Below the pieces are notes generated by a model. That model was not told the origin of the DNA. It worked only from the letters and a program-made list of their open reading frames with translations, and did not search any database. From the NCBI GenBank assembly GCA_917880885.1, contig OU862927.1, positions 20,925,450 to 20,989,449 of the forward strand: a stretch of 64,000 bases of DNA. Reading direction: 5' to 3'. The position numbers were made by a program, and so were the translations under genes. Positions 28,474-42,610 of this stretch are shown one piece after another. Each line of letters opens with the position of its first letter. Positions within the stretch are counted from its first letter, which is position 1. This DNA comes from Limnephilus marmoratus. Its lineage: Eukaryota > Arthropoda > Insecta > Trichoptera > Limnephilidae.

Positions 28474-31400
28474 ATAGGTACTAAGTTATGATTGACCACA
28501 AGTGTTGTTACAATATGAATTTTGGTCGTAAAACGTTTAATTTTTTAAAAATTATTCTGTTGGAAGTTTTTTCGATTGATTCGTGTAAAGACCATGATTC
28601 TTAGAAGGAATCGAAAATTTCAGGCGGATCGGCGCCATAGGGTCTAAGGTATGACCGACTACATGTGTTGTTACAAAGCACCCGCAAAACGGTAAATTTT
28701 TTAAAAATTATTCTAGTGAAAGATTTTTTGATTGATCCGTGTACAGACCATGATTCTAAGAAAGACTCGATAATTTCAGGCGGATAGGTACCATGGGGCT
28801 GACAATATGACCGACCCCAAGTGTTAAACGACCGACCCCAAGTATTAAAACTACGATTTTTTCAAAAATTCTTCTGTTGGCAGATTTTTTTGATTGATTC
28901 GTGTATAGACATATAGGTAGTGTATATCCATAGGGCCGAAGTTATAACCGACCGTATGTGCTAAAAATACCGACCCCAAGTTCTAAAACCAACGACCTTA
29001 AGTATTAAAACGACGGTTTAATCAAAAAAATCTTTTTTTTTGGGATTTTTTATTGATTCGTGTACAGAACATGATTTTCAGTAAGAATCCAAAATTTCAG
29101 TCGGCTCGGTGCCATAGGTTCTATGTTATAACCGAGCGTATATGTTAAAAATACCGACCCCAAGTGCTAAAACCAATGAACCCACGTATTAAAACAACGA
29201 TTTTTTTCAAAAAAATCTTTTTTTAAGGATTTTTTATTGATTCGTGTACAAATCATGATTTTCAGTTAGAATCCATAATTTCAGTCGGCTCGGTTCCATA
29301 GGTTCTAAGTTATGACCTACCACAAGTGTTGTTACAATATAATTTTTTGGTCGTAAAACGTTGAATTTTTTAAAACTTATTCTGTTGGAAGTTTTTTAGA
29401 TTGATTCGTGTAAAGACCACGACTCTTGGATAGAATCGACAATTTCAGGCGGATCGGCGCAATAGGGTCTAAGGTAAGACCGACTAAAAGTGTTGTTACA
29501 AATCGCACGCAAAACCGTAATTTTTTAAAAAATTATTCTAGTGAAAGATTTTTTGATTGATCCGTATACAGACCATGATTCTAAGAAAGACTCGATAATT
29601 TCAGGCGGATCGGTACCATGGGGCCGAAGATATGACCGACCCCAAGTGTTAAACGACCGACCCCAAGTATTAAAACTTCGATTTTCTCAAAAATTCTTCT
29701 GTTGGCAGATTTTTTTGATTGATTCGTATAGACCACGATTTTTAGTAAGAATCCAAAATTTCTGCAGGTTCAGTTGTATAGGGCCGAAGTTATAACCGAC
29801 CGTATGTGCTAAAAATACTGACCCCAAGTGCTAAAACCAACGACCCCAAGAATTAAAACAACGATTTTTTCAAAAAAAATCTTTATTTTGCGGATTTTTT
29901 ATTGATTCGTGTACAGAACATGATTTTCAGTAAGAATCCAAAATTTCAGTCGGCTCGGTGCCATAGGTTCTAAGTTATGACCGACAACAAGTGTTGTTAC
30001 AATATGATTTTTGGTCGTAAAACGTGTAATTTTTAAAAAATTACTCTATTGGAAGTTTTTTCGATTGATTCGTGTAAAGACCATGATTCTTAGAAAGAAT
30101 CGAAAATTTCAGGCGGATCGGCGCCATAGGGTCTAAGATATGACCGACTACATTTGTTGTTACAAAGCGCCCGCAAAACGGTAAATTTAAAAAAAATTAT
30201 TCTTGTGAAAGATTTTTTGATTGATCCGTGTACAGACCATGATTCTAAGAAAGAATCGATAATTTCTGGCGGATCGGTACCATGGGGCCGAAGATATGAC
30301 CGACCCCAAGTGTTAAACGACCGACCCCAAGTATTAAAACTACGATTTTTTCCAAAATTCTTCTGTTAGCAGATTTTTTTGATTGATTCGTGTATAGACC
30401 ATGATTTTTAGTAAGAATCCAAAATTTCTGCGGGTTCGGTTGCATAGGGCTGAATTTATAACCGACCGTATGTGCTAAAAATACTGACCCCAAGTATTAA
30501 AACAACGATTTTTTCAAAAAAAATCTTTATTTTGCGGATTTTTTATTGATTCGTGTACAGAACATGATTATCATTAAGAATTCATAATTTCAGTCGGCTC
30601 GGTGCCATAGGTTCTAAGTAATGACCGACCACAAAAGTTGTTACAATATGATTTTTTGGTCGTTGAATTTTTTAAAAATTATTCTGTTGGAAGTTTTTTT
30701 GATTGATTCGTGTAAAGAGCACGATTCTTAAAAAGAATCCAAAATTTCAGTCGGTTTGGTACCAAAGGGCCGAAGATATGACCGATCCCAAGTGTTAAAC
30801 GACCGACCCCAAGTATTAAAACAACGATTTTTCCAAAAATTCTTTTTTTTTTCAGATTATTTATTGATTCGTGTACAGACCATGATTTTAATCAAGCATC
30901 CAAAATTTCAGCGGGTTCGGTTGCATAGGGTCGAAGTTATAACCAACCCTATGTGTTAAAAATACTGACCCCAAGTGCTAAAACCAACGACCCCAAGTAT
31001 TAGAACAACGATTTTTTCAAAAATTGTTCTTTTGGCAGGTTTTTTTTAATGATTCGTTTATAGACCATGATTTTTAGTAAGAATCCAAAATTTTTGCGGG
31101 TTCGGTTGCATATGGCCGAAGTTATAACCGACCGTATGTGTTAAAAATACTGACCCCAAGTGCTAAAACCAACGACCCCAAGTATTAAAACAACGATTTT
31201 ATCAAAAATTCTTTTTTTGCAGATTTTTTATTGATTTGTTTACGGAACACGATTTTTAGTAAGAATCTAAAATTTCAGTCGGCTCGGAGCCATAGCTTCT
31301 AAGTTATGACCGGCAACAAGTGTTGTTACAATATGATTTGTTTGTCATAAAGCGATTAATTTTTTAAAAAATTATTCTTTTGGGAGATTTTTAGATTGAT

Positions 31401-34400
31401 TCGTGTAAAAACTATGATTCTTAGAAAGAATCGAAAATTTCAGGCGGATCGGCGCCATAGGGTCTAAGGTATGACCGATCACAAATGTTGTTACAATATG
31501 ATTTTTTTGTCGTAAAACGATGAATTTTTTTTTTAAATTATTCTTTTGGAAGATTTTTAGATTGATTCGTGTAAAAACTATGATTCTCAGAAAGAATCGA
31601 AAATTCAAGGCGGATCGGCGCCATAGGGTCTAAGGTATGGACCGACAAGTGTTGTTATAATATTATTTTTTGGTCGTAAAACGTTGAATTTGAAAAAAAT
31701 TATTCTGTTGGAAGATTTTTTTGATTGATTCGTACACAAACCATGATTTTTAGTAAGAATCCAAAATTTCTCCGGGTTTGGTTGCATAGGGCCGAAGTTA
31801 TAACCGACCGTATGTGTTAAACGACCGACCCCAAATGCTAAAACCAACGACCCCAAGTATTAAAAAAACGATTTTTTCAAAAAAATCTTTTTTTTGCGGA
31901 TTTTTAATGGATTCGTGTACAGATCATGATTTTTGGTAAGAAGCCAAAATTTCAGTCGGCTCGGTGCCATAGGTTCTAAGGTATGACCCACTACAAGTCA
32001 TGTCACAAAGCGCCTGCAAAACGGTTAATTTAAAAAAATATATTCTCGTGAAAGATTTTTTGATTGATCCGTGAACAGACCATGATTCTTAGAAAGAATC
32101 CATAATATCAGTCGGTTCGGTACCATAGGGCCGAAGATATGACCGACCCCAAGTGTTAAACGACCGACCCCAAGTATTAAAACAACGATTTTTTCAAAAA
32201 AAATCTTTATTTTGCGGATTTTTTATTGATTCGTGTACAGAACATGATTTTCAGTAAGAATCCAAATTTTCAGTCGGCTCGGTGCCAAAGATTCTAAGTT
32301 ATGATCGGCAACAAGTGTTGTTACAATACGATTTGATTGTCGTAAAGCGATGAATTTTTTTTAAAATTATTCTTTTGGAAGATTTTCAGATTGATTCGTG
32401 TAAAAACCATGATTCTTAGAAAGAATCGAAAATTTCAGGCGGATCGGCGCCATAGGGTCTAAGGTATGACCGACCACAAGAGTTGTAACAATATGATTTT
32501 TTGGTCGTAAAACGTTGAATTTTTATAAAATTATTCTGTTGGAAGATTTTTTTTGATTGATTCGTACACAGAACATGATTTTTTGTAAGAATCCAAAATT
32601 TCAGCGGGATCGGTTGCATAGGGCCGAAGTTATAATCGACCGTATGTGCTAAAAACACGGACCCCAAGTGCAAAAACCAACGACCCTAAGTAATAATACA
32701 AACGAATTTTTCAAAAAAATCTTTTTTTTGCAAATTTTTTATTGATTCGTGTACAGAACGTGATTTTCAGTAAGAATCCAAAATTTCAGTCGGCTTGGTG
32801 CCATAGGGTCTAAGGTATGACAGACTACAAGTGTTGTTACAAAGCGCCCGCAAAACGGTAAATTTTTAAAAAATTATTCTTGTGAAAGATTTTTTGATTG
32901 ATCCGTGTACAGACCGTGATTCTAAGAAATACTCGAAAATTTCCGGCGAATTGGTACCATGGGGCCGAAGATATGACCGACCCCAAGTGTTAAACGACCG
33001 ACCCCACGTATTAAAACTACGATTTTTTCAAAAATTCTTCTTTTGGCAGATTTCTTTAATTGATTCGTGTATAGACCATGATTTTTAGTAAGAATCCAAA
33101 ATTTCTGCGGGTTCGGCTGCATAGGGCCGAAGTTATAACCGACCGTATATGTTAAAAATACCGACCCCAAGTGCTAAAACCAACGACCCCAAGTATTAAA
33201 ACAACGATTTTATCAAAAATTCTTTTTTTGCAGATTTTTTATTGATTTGTTTACGGAACATGATTTTTAGTAAGAATCTAAAATTTCAGTCGGCTCGGAG
33301 CCATAGCTTCTAAGTTATGACCGGCAACAAGTGTTGTGACAATATGATTTGTTTGTCATAAAGCGATTAATTTTTTAAAAAATTATTCTTTTGGGAGATT
33401 TTTAGATTGATTCGTGTAAAAACTATGATTCTTAGAAAGAATCGAAAATTTCAGGCGGATCGGCGCCATAGCGTCTAAGGTATGACCGATCACAAATGTT
33501 GTTACAATATGATTTTTTTGTCGTAAAACGTTGAATTTTTGAAAAAATTATTCTGTTGGAAGATTTTTTTGGATTGATTCGTACACAGACCATGGTTTTT
33601 AGTAAGAATCCAAAATTTCAGCGGGTTCGGTTGCATAGGGCCGAAGTTATAACCGACCCTATGTGTTAAAAGTACCCACCCCAAGTGTTAAAACCAACGA
33701 CCCCAAGTATTAAAACAACGATTTTTCCAAAAAATCTTTTTTTGGCAGATTTTTTATTGTTTCGTGTACAGAACATGATTATCATTAAGAATTCACAATG
33801 TCAGTCGGCTCGGTGCCGTAGGTTCTAAGTAATGACCGACCACAAGTGTTGTTACAATATGATTTTTTGGTCGTTGAATTTTTAAAAAATTATTCTGTTG
33901 GAAGTTTTTTTGATTGATTCGTGTATAGAGCACGATTCTTAGAAAGAATCCAAAATTTCAGTCGGTTCGGTACCATAGGGCCAAAGATATGACCGACCCC
34001 AAGTGTTAAACGACCGACCCCAAGTATTAAAACAACGATTTTTCCAAAAATTCTTTTTTTTTTCAGAATATTTATTGATTCGTGTACAGACCATGATTTT
34101 AATTAAGAATCCAAAATTTCAGCGGGTTCGGTTGCATAGGGTTGAAGTTATAACCAACCCTATGTGTTAAAAATACTGACCCCAAGTGCTAAAACCAACG
34201 ACCCCAAGTATTAGAACAACGATTTTTTCAAAAATTGTTCTTTTGGCAGGTTTTTTTTAATGATTCGTTTATAGACCATGATTTTTAGTAAGAATCCAAA
34301 ATTTTTGCGGGTTCGGTTGCATATGGCCGACGTTATTATCGACCGTATGTGTTAAAAATACTGACCCCAAGTGCTAAAACCAACGACCCCAAGTATTAAA

Positions 34401-36680
34401 ACAACGATTTTATCAAAAATTCTTTTTTTGCAAATTTTTATTGATTTGTTTACGGAACATGATATTTAGTAAGAATCTAAAATTTCAGTCGGCTCGGAGC
34501 CTTAGCTTCTAAGTTATGACCGGCAACAAGTGTTGTTACAATATGATTTGTTTGTCATAAAGCGATTAATTTTTTTTTAAATTATTCTTTTGGAAGATTT
34601 TTAGATTGATTCGTGTAAAAACTATGATTCTTAGAAAGAATCGAAAATTTCAGGCGGATCGGCGCCATAGGGTCTAAGGTATGACCGATCACAAATGTTG
34701 TTACAATATGATTTTTTGGTCGTAAAACGTTGAATTTTTGAAAAAATTATTCTGTTGGAAGATTTTTTGATTGATTCGTATAAAAACCACGATTCTAAGA
34801 AAGAATCGTAATTTTATAGGTTCTAAGGTATGACCGACTACAAGTGTTGTTACAATGCGCCCGCAAAACGGTAATTTTTTTAATAATTATTCTTGTGAAA
34901 GATTTTTTGATTGATCCGTGTACAGACCATGATTCTCAGAAAGACTCAAAAATTTCAGGCGGATCGGTACCATGGGGCCGAAGATATGACCGACCCCAAA
35001 TGTTAAACGACCGACCCCAAATATTATAACTACGATTTTTTAAAAAATTGTTCTTTTGGCAGGTTTTTTTTATTGATTCGTGTATAGACCATGATTTTTA
35101 GTAAGAATTCAATATTTCTGCGGGTTCGGTTGCATAGGGCCGAAGTTATAACCGACCCTATGTGTTAAAAGTACCCACCCCAAGTGTTAAAACCAACGAC
35201 CGACAGTATTAAAACAACGATTTTTTCAAAAAATCTTTTAATGGCAGATTTTTTATTGTTTCGTGTACAGAACATGATTATCATTAAGAATTCATAATTT
35301 CAGTCGGCTCGGTGACATAGGTTCTAAGTTATACCGACCACAAGTGTTGTAACATATTGTAATATGAGTTTTTGTTCGTAAAACGTTGAATTTTTTAAAA
35401 ATTATTCTGTTGGAAGTTTTTTCGATTGATTCGTGTAAAGACCACGATTCTTAGAAAGAATCGAAAATTTCAGGCGGATCGGCGCCATAGGTTCTAAGGT
35501 GTTACCGACTACAAGTGTTGTTAAAATGCGCCCGCAAAACGGTATTTTTTTTAATAATTATTCTTGTGAAAGATTTTTTGATTGATCCGTGTACAGACCA
35601 TGATTCTCAGAAAGACTCGAAAATTTCAGGCGGATCGGTACCATGGGGCCGAAGATATGACCGACCCCAAGTGTTAAACGACCGACCCCAAGTATTATAA
35701 CTACGATTTTTTTTAAAATTGTTCTTTTGGCAGGTTTTTTTGATTGATTCGTGCATAGACCATGATTTTTAGTAAGAATCCAATATTTCTGCGGGTTCGG
35801 TTGCATAGGGCCGAAGTTATAACCGACCCAATGTGTTAAAAGTACCCACCCCAAGTGTTAAAACCAACGACCCCAATTATTAAAACAATGATTTTTTCAA
35901 ACAATCTTTTTATGGCAGATTTTTTATTGTTTCGTGTACAGAACATGATTATCATTAAGAAATCATAATTTCAGTCGGCTCGGTGACATAGGTTCTAAGT
36001 TATACCGACCACAAGTGTTGTTACAATATGATTTTTTGTTCGTAAATCGTTGAATTTTTTAAAAATTATTCTGTTGGAAGTTTTTTCGATTGATTCGTGT
36101 AAAGACCACGATTCTTAGAAAGAATCGAAAATTTCAGGCGGATCGGCGCCATAGGGTTTAAGGTGTGACCGACTACAAGTGTTGTTACCATATGATTTTT
36201 TTGTCGTAAAACCATGAATTTTTTAAAAATTATTCTGTTGGAAGATTTTTTGATTGATTCGTATAAAAACCACGATTCTAAGAGAGAATCGTAATTTTCA
36301 GGCGGATCGGCGCCATAGGGTCTAAGGTATGACCGACTACAAGTGTTGTTACAATGCGCCCGCAAAACGGTAATTTTTTTAATAATTATTCTTGTGAAAG
36401 ATTTTTTGATTGATCCGTGTACAGACCATGATTCTCAGAAAGACTCGAAAATTTCAGGCGGATCGGTACCATGGAGCCGAAGATATGACTGACCCCAAGT
36501 GTAAAACGACCTACCCCAAGTATTATAACTACGATTTTTTAAGAAATTGTTCTTTTGGCAGGTTTTTTTGATTGATTCGTGTATAGACCATGATTTTTAG
36601 TAAGAATCTAAAATTTCTGCGGGTTCGGTTGCATTGGGCCGAAGTTATAACCGACTGTATGTGTTAAAAATACCGACCCC

Positions 36681-36692
36681 AAGTGCTAAAAC
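36681..36692 (+). repeat. LINE target-site duplication, left
   Basis: AAGTGCTAAAAC ends the satellite module at the left junction and is repeated at 42215-42226, immediately after the element's poly-A tail. The satellite module then continues in its normal order (CAACCACCCCAAG...). Confidence 0.85.
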
Positions 36693-36939
36693 TGAGTCCG
36701 ATTCGAGCCGCGGTTAACAGTGGTTGTGTGTACCTTACCCATTGCTTAGTGCCGTTCGCCCATTCCTGAGCCTCATACAGATAAGAGATTATTGTTACAT
36801 TTCATTTAATTTTGTTTATTGTATACCTTTTTGTTTGCATTCCTGCTTACGGCTAATCCGTTTTTGTTTGTGTAGTCAATGAAATAGACTGCGTATTTTT
36901 TTTTCAGTTTACTTTTTAAAAGTTAAGTTTTTTTATATA

Positions 36940-38372
36940 TTGGAGGAAGACGAAGATAGGCCTCCCTAGATATTAGATTTTTCTGATTCGGATTCTAATA
37001 CTTGCCAGGTTTCTATTACGCTCCTATCTCGTAAGCGACGACCATCGCATAGCCTTCACATTCCATCGAAAGTTAAATCTATACCGCCGATTCAACAAAC
37101 CTCGACCTCTAACGACCTTAACACCAATAGTAACACCCAGACAAGTTCTTCAACTAGCGATATTACAAAAAGTACTGACTTACTTTATCGTGCTTCCGCT
37201 TCCGGTCCTTTTATCGTTATGGTTCAGAGAACTGAACGAGGAAAACTTATTCATCCTTTAGATTTTGGAAAATTCTTATTTGACTCAAAAAATAATAACC
37301 TTGGTATTGGTAACGGTTCAATTAAACCGGAAGGGCGATATAAATTATCTGTCGAGTTTAATACTGCCGCTTTCGCAAATGGATTTGTAAAAAAAACTGA
37401 CTCGCTTTCAAACCATAAATATAAATCGTTCATCGCGACATTTAACCTTATGAGAATGGGTCTTGTGCGAGGAATTCCCGCGGAGATCCCAGATGCTGAA
37501 ATTGTTGATGCTTTGAATAATTCCCACGAAACCCCGAAAGTATTAAAAGCACGTCGACTGAACTACAAGGATTATTCTGATGGAAACACGATCTGGAAAC
37601 CTTCCAAATCTGTTGTTATTTCATTTGAAGGACAATCCCTACCGTCTCGTGTCTTTATTTATTATACCTCGCTTCCCGTCGATGTTTATAAATTCCCAAC
37701 TATTCAATGCTTCAATTGCTGCCGGTTTGGACATTCAAAACCCGTATGCCGCTCCCCTCAACGTTGTTACTTTTGCGGAGAAGGTCACCCATTTGATCAA
37801 TGTCCGAAATCTTCCAATGATCCCATTTGCATTAACTTTTCGGGTGCACATAGCGCGGTCAGTCTAGCCTGTCCGGAAATATCAGACAGAAGAACATAAA
37901 ACATAAAATGGCTGTCGACAACATTTCGTACTTCCAGGCCTCAAAGTTATTCTCTCCTGCGAAAAAATCATTCGCAGAGATGACATCGTCCTCAGCTCCT
38001 TTCCAAACAACCACCTTTTTAAAATCAACGTCATCTTCTCACAGAAATACCATTCTCGAGCCAGTCAAACCCAACCCAAAATATACTCCTTACCTTGGTA
38101 AAAAACAATTGATTAATATTTTGGCCAGCCCGAATGGGAGTGCCAAATCCCAGTCACCCAATGGGTGTGCCATTAATGGTAATACTTCCCCTCCTGCTCT
38201 CCCCGAAATAATGAATAATAATTCTTTTATACAAACCTTAATTACCCTTTTAATTTCAATCCTTACAAACAACAATACTGTACCGTCCAACGCTGCCGAA
38301 TACATTAAATCTTTATTGTCTTGCCTCCCCAATGACTTCGAAACTGAACAAAATTCTTCAGTGGAACAGTAG
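36940..38372 (+). pseudogene. LINE ORF1, gag-like zinc-knuckle protein (broken)
   Basis: ORF1 would encode the RNA-binding particle protein of the LINE. The frame begins near 36940, where a TTG stands in the likely start position before an acidic stretch (EEDEDRPP). There is a stop at 36967-36969, then an open frame through 'GPFIVMVQR' (about 37204-37230) to 37899. Near the end are two CCHC knuckles, CFNCCRFGHSKPVC and CYFCGEGHPFDQC, and a third degenerate one that has lost its second cysteine (CINFSGAH...C). The reading then shifts frame near 37890 into a Ser/Asn/Pro-rich tail (about 37908-38372). The start of ORF2 overlaps the end of ORF1 by about 40 bases. One stop, one shift and a lost start make this a pseudogene. 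Confidence 0.8.
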
Positions 38373-41300
38373 AAGCCTCTTCGCTAACAAATCTGACCTA
38401 ATTCAATTACTCGACGAACACGACGTTTCAGTAGCCGCCATTTCTGAAACGTGGTTAAAACCCTCCTTTCACTTAAGAATTCCAGGTTATTATTGTCTCA
38501 GACACGACAAACCCGATGGTAAAGGCGGTACGGCTCTGATAATCCATAATTCTATCCCGTTTAAACAAATTAATATTCATACTCCCTCCGACGATATCCA
38601 GATAATAGCAGCTGTCTTATCAGATTTCACAATTTTATCAATATATATTCCTCCCTCTACGACTTTTATTGAAAATGAATGGGCACCAATCTTAACCCAG
38701 ATTTGTTCCCCTTATATGATCCTTGGAGATTTTAATGCACATTCCCCTTCTTGGAATAGCAAAATAACAAATCGTTCTGGCAGCAATCTTTTAGATTTTA
38801 TTAATTCCCATAACCTATGTTTTTTAAATGACGGATCTCCAACCAGATTCACCCCCCCTCATCAACGGAAAAGTGCTGTTGATTTATCTCTTTGTTCGTA
38901 TTCGTTAGCATCTAAATGCTCTTGGGACATCCTAAGCGATCCGCTCTCTAGTGATCATTTCCCAATTATAATCCGATTCCACCATCAATATAACACTTAT
39001 CCCCCCCCAGTTAAAAATAATCTCAAATTAAGAATAAAAGATGCGAATTGGAGCACTTTTTCTTCTGAACTAGATAACCTTATTAATTTAACAAAATCGT
39101 CCCCGGGAGACATCAGAATACAATGTGAGACGTTTCCCTCTATGGTTATAAATGCAGCAGAAAAATCCATCCCGAAACACAATGCGAACATTCAAATAAA
39201 ACACTCTACTCCATGGTGGGACGAGGAATGCATTCGCTCCGTCAACTCTCGTAAAAAAGCAATTTCCTCTTTTCGTAAGTGTATGTCACTAGAAAATTTT
39301 TTATCAGTTAAAAAAGCCCAGGCAGAAAACAAACGAATTTTGAAAAATAAAAAACACACTGGATGGCGGAAGTTCTGTGAGAACCTGTCTCCGGAAACTC
39401 CCCAGTCTTCAGTTTGGTCTAGCTTAAAAAAATTCGGATCATCGTATTCTTCGTCGAGAATCAAACGTATATCAGAAGAAATTCTTGTAGGATTTGCGGA
39501 TAAAATAGCCCCCCCCATCAGTGGCCGGATGTGAAGAAATGCCTTCTATTAAGCCATATCCATCTCATTCTCACTGGCTAGATGCTCCTTTCTCCATTGA
39601 TGAGATGAAACGAGTAATAAGAGCCCTTTCTGACTCTGCTCCGGGTCCCGATGGAATATTTAATAGTTTCATTAAATCATTTTCTGATATGGCGGTTGAA
39701 TATTTCTTATCTCTTATTAATAATATGTTTGAAATAGGACTAATTCCGGATGATTGGAGAACTCAAAAAAATCATTCCCATTTTAAAACCAGGAAAAAAT
39801 CCATCTGAAATTTCGTCTTATCGGCCTATTGCTCTTTCATCATGTTTGATGAAAGTAGCGGAGCGTTTGATTAAAAACAGATTAGGGTGGTTTGTTGAAA
39901 GTCAAGATATTATCTTACCAAATCAGTATGGTTTTCAGAAAAAAAAATCTACAATGGATAATTTAAGTTTGGTCACAACTGATATCCGAGTTTCTCAATC
40001 CCTAAATTCTTATACATTGGCCACATTTCTTGACCTTTCATCAGCTTACGATGATGTTTTACTGAATGTTTTGAAAGAAATGCTAATTAAAAAACAAATC
40101 CCCCGAAATTGGTCCAATTTATTATTAATTTGCTCTCCGATAGGTCCATTATTATTGAGTCTTCCTTTAAATGCTTAAGGCGCAAACTATGGAGAGGTTC
40201 TGCCCCAGGGTTCTGTTATTAGTCCTCTGGTGTTTAATATTTATATAAGCGACCTAGACTCAGTAATTCCTTTTTCTATCAAGCGACTTTACTTTGCGGA
40301 TAATATCCTTATATATTTGTTACATAAAAATATTATTCTTGCAGCTAAGGAAATGAATTTGGCTTTACAATATATTAAAAGCTGGTTGTCAATAAATGGG
40401 ATAAATCTGGCGGCATTTAGAACAAGGGTCGTGGCTTTCACGCGCAAAAGAAAAATTCCCCACTTCTCAATCTCTTTTGATAATGTGCCTCTACAAACCG
40501 CTACTCAAATCAAATTCCTTGGTCTTCTTTTGAACCATAAACTTTCCTGGCTTCCACACATTCTGATAATTTCTACAAAGTGTGAAAAGTGACTTAATAT
40601 GATGCGAGCAGTTTCCAGAGTATGGTGGGGATCTCATCCTACCACTCTTAAATTAATGTATAATTCCCTAGTTCGGAGCCACTTGGATTATGGCTCATTC
40701 CTTCTTTAACCACTCCCTAAATATTTAGATAAGAAAATGGAAAGAATTCAATCAAAAGCCCTCAGAATGATTATTGGAGCTATGAAGTCTTCTCCAATTA
40801 ATGCGCTTCAGGTGGAATGTGGGGAGCCTCCATTATATTTCAGAAGGCAATTCCTTGCCAATAAATATATTTTCAAGGCTTTATCGTTATCACATCATCC
40901 TATTAAACAAAGTCTTAATCGGTTAAGTGTTAATTTGAATTCTAACAAAATTTTGAGAGAAAAACAATGTTTTCCTCTCCTAATTAAAAGTTTTCATCTC
41001 TATAATTCTCTATCATCTTCCCTCCAATATCTTCAAGAAGTTCCCAATCTCCCTATATACAATATTCCATTTAAGGCAATCACTTTTATGCCGAACACAA
41101 TAACATCAGTCTTTCAGCAGAATATTTTATCTTCCCCAAATAAATTTCAAAATGTGGATGATTGTTTTATAAGCATTGTGGCTTCAAAATTCCCTGGATT
41201 TTCCATCCTTTACACTGATGGTTCCAAATTTGAAAATAAAAGATGTGGAGCATCGACATACAGTCCAGAATTCAACATCAATCTTACTTATAAATTACAG

Positions 41301-42069
41301 AAAGAAGCTTCCATATTTACAGCTGAATGCTTTGCAATTGAACAAGCGCTAAATTAAATCCAGGTTCTCAACATTCATCGAGCCTTACTATGTACTGATT
41401 CGCTAAGTGCTCTAAATAAAATTAGGTCAAATATTCTATGTTATCCGGAAGACAATATTATATGTAAAATAAAAAATCTTCTCAATTCTCTAAGTGAATC
41501 TGGGTTTGAGACGATATTGGCCTGGGTCCCTGCCCATTTGGGTATCGAGGGTAATGAGATGACCGATTTTCTCGCCAAATCTGGTTCAGATTCCGGAACT
41601 ATCCCACTAAATTTTAGAATTCCTATCTCCGATGTCTTCCCGATTCTTAAATCCAACATGACTCGTGCCTGGGAAGAAAATTGGGCAGTCTCCAAAATAA
41701 GAACTGGATCTTTCTATGCTGGAATTCAAAACCATATCCCTGCTAAGCCATGGTTTCACGGTAAAAAACTTTCAAAACGATTCATTTCATGTATTTCGAG
41801 AATGAGAATTGGTCACTGTTCAATTGCATCTCACTTATAGAATTTGAGTTTTAGATGATCCGGTCTGCCAGTGCGGTGTGGAATAGGAAACCCTCGACCA
41901 CGTTTTCTTTAACTGTAAAAACCATCCATCTTTCAAGAACATATACCGCCGGCTTATTAAAATCACACACCAGTCCCCCCTTAACATTTCATACCTTTTA
42001 TCTCTTAACAATTCTCGTGTTCATACAGCTTTATGTAAGTTTATTAACCTGAATGAATTCAATACTTAA
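38332..42069 (+). pseudogene. LINE ORF2: endonuclease, reverse transcriptase, RNase H (broken)
   Basis: ORF2 would nick target DNA and copy the RNA. Order: an APE-type endonuclease (38332 to about 39000) with 'LQWNSRSL', 'AISETWL', 'ILGDFNAHSPSW' and 'SDHFPI'; reverse transcriptase (about 39560-40700) with 'SAPGPDGI', 'SSYRPIALSSCLMKVAERL', 'NQYGF', 'PQGSVISPLVFNIYI' and a mutated catalytic box YFADN where YADD or FADD is expected; RNase H (about 41195-41580) with 'ILYTDGSK', 'FTAECFAIEQAL', 'CTDSLSALNKI' and 'WVPAHLGIEGNEMTDFLAK'; and a C-terminal C-x-C...H...C motif (CQCGVE...LDHVFFNC, about 41870-41925). Frames change near 39530, 39780, 40180, 40592, 41357 and 41840, so no complete protein can be made. 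The stop ending the last frame is at 42067-42069. Confidence 0.88.
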
Positions 42070-42214
42070 TTTATTTTAGTGATCTAAATGAGTCCAATAT
42101 TTAATTTGTTTTATTATTTTCCCAATAGATTAACCGAATTTTTTTTATCCACTTTAACTATTACCGGCACAAATCACTCTTTTCAGGGTGAATTGCCTAA
42201 AACCAAAAAAAAAA

Positions 42215-42226
42215 AAGTGCTAAAAC
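42215..42226 (+). repeat. LINE target-site duplication, right
   Basis: AAGTGCTAAAAC directly after the A run that ends the LINE, identical to 36681-36692. The first two A bases could equally belong to the tail. Confidence 0.85.
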
Positions 42227-42610
42227 CAACCACCCCAAGTATTAAAACAACGATTTTTTCAAAAAAATCTTTTTTTTGCGGATTTTTAATTGATTCGTGT
42301 ACAAATCATGATTTTCAGTAAGAATCCATAATTTCAGTCGGCTGGGTGCCATAGGTTCTAAGTTATGACTGACCACAAGTGTTGTTACAATATGATTTTT
42401 TGGTCATAAAACGTTGAATTTTTAAAAAATTATTCTGTTGGAAGTTTTTTCGATTGATTCGTGTACAGACCACGATTCTTAGAATGAACGAAAATTTCAG
42501 GCGGATCGGCGCCATAGGGTCTAAGGTAAGACCGACTACAAGTGTTGTTACAAAGCGCCCGCAAAACGGTAAATTTTTTAAAAAGTATTCTTGTGAAAGA
42601 TTTTTTGTTT

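Larger units (their letters stand above)
22467..32800 (+). repeat. Segmental tandem duplication, copy 2 (10.3 kb)
   Basis: This is the second copy of the unit starting at 10744. It includes the second copy of the 1.85 kb insertion at 26624-28473, in the same position relative to the surrounding modules. A third, short start of the unit runs from 32801 to about 33184, after which modules of another type follow. The insertions differ at only a handful of positions by eye, so the duplication is recent or is an assembly duplication. Confidence 0.85.
36693..42214 (+). mobile_element. Full-length I-type non-LTR retrotransposon (LINE), decayed
   Basis: A 5522 bp element inserted in a satellite module. 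It starts TGAGTCCGATTCGAGCC at 36693, has an untranslated leader, ORF1 (gag-like with zinc knuckles), ORF2 (endonuclease, reverse transcriptase, RNase H) and ends in a 3' UTR with a ~12 base A run before a 12 bp target duplication. An APE-type endonuclease, an RNase H domain and a CCHC-knuckle ORF1 together fit the I superfamily (I/Nimb-like). Jockey elements normally lack RNase H. Both frames carry stops and shifts, so the copy is inactive. Because it lies in the array once and is not duplicated with it, it probably inserted after the 10-12 kb duplication or outside the duplicated part. Confidence 0.9.
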
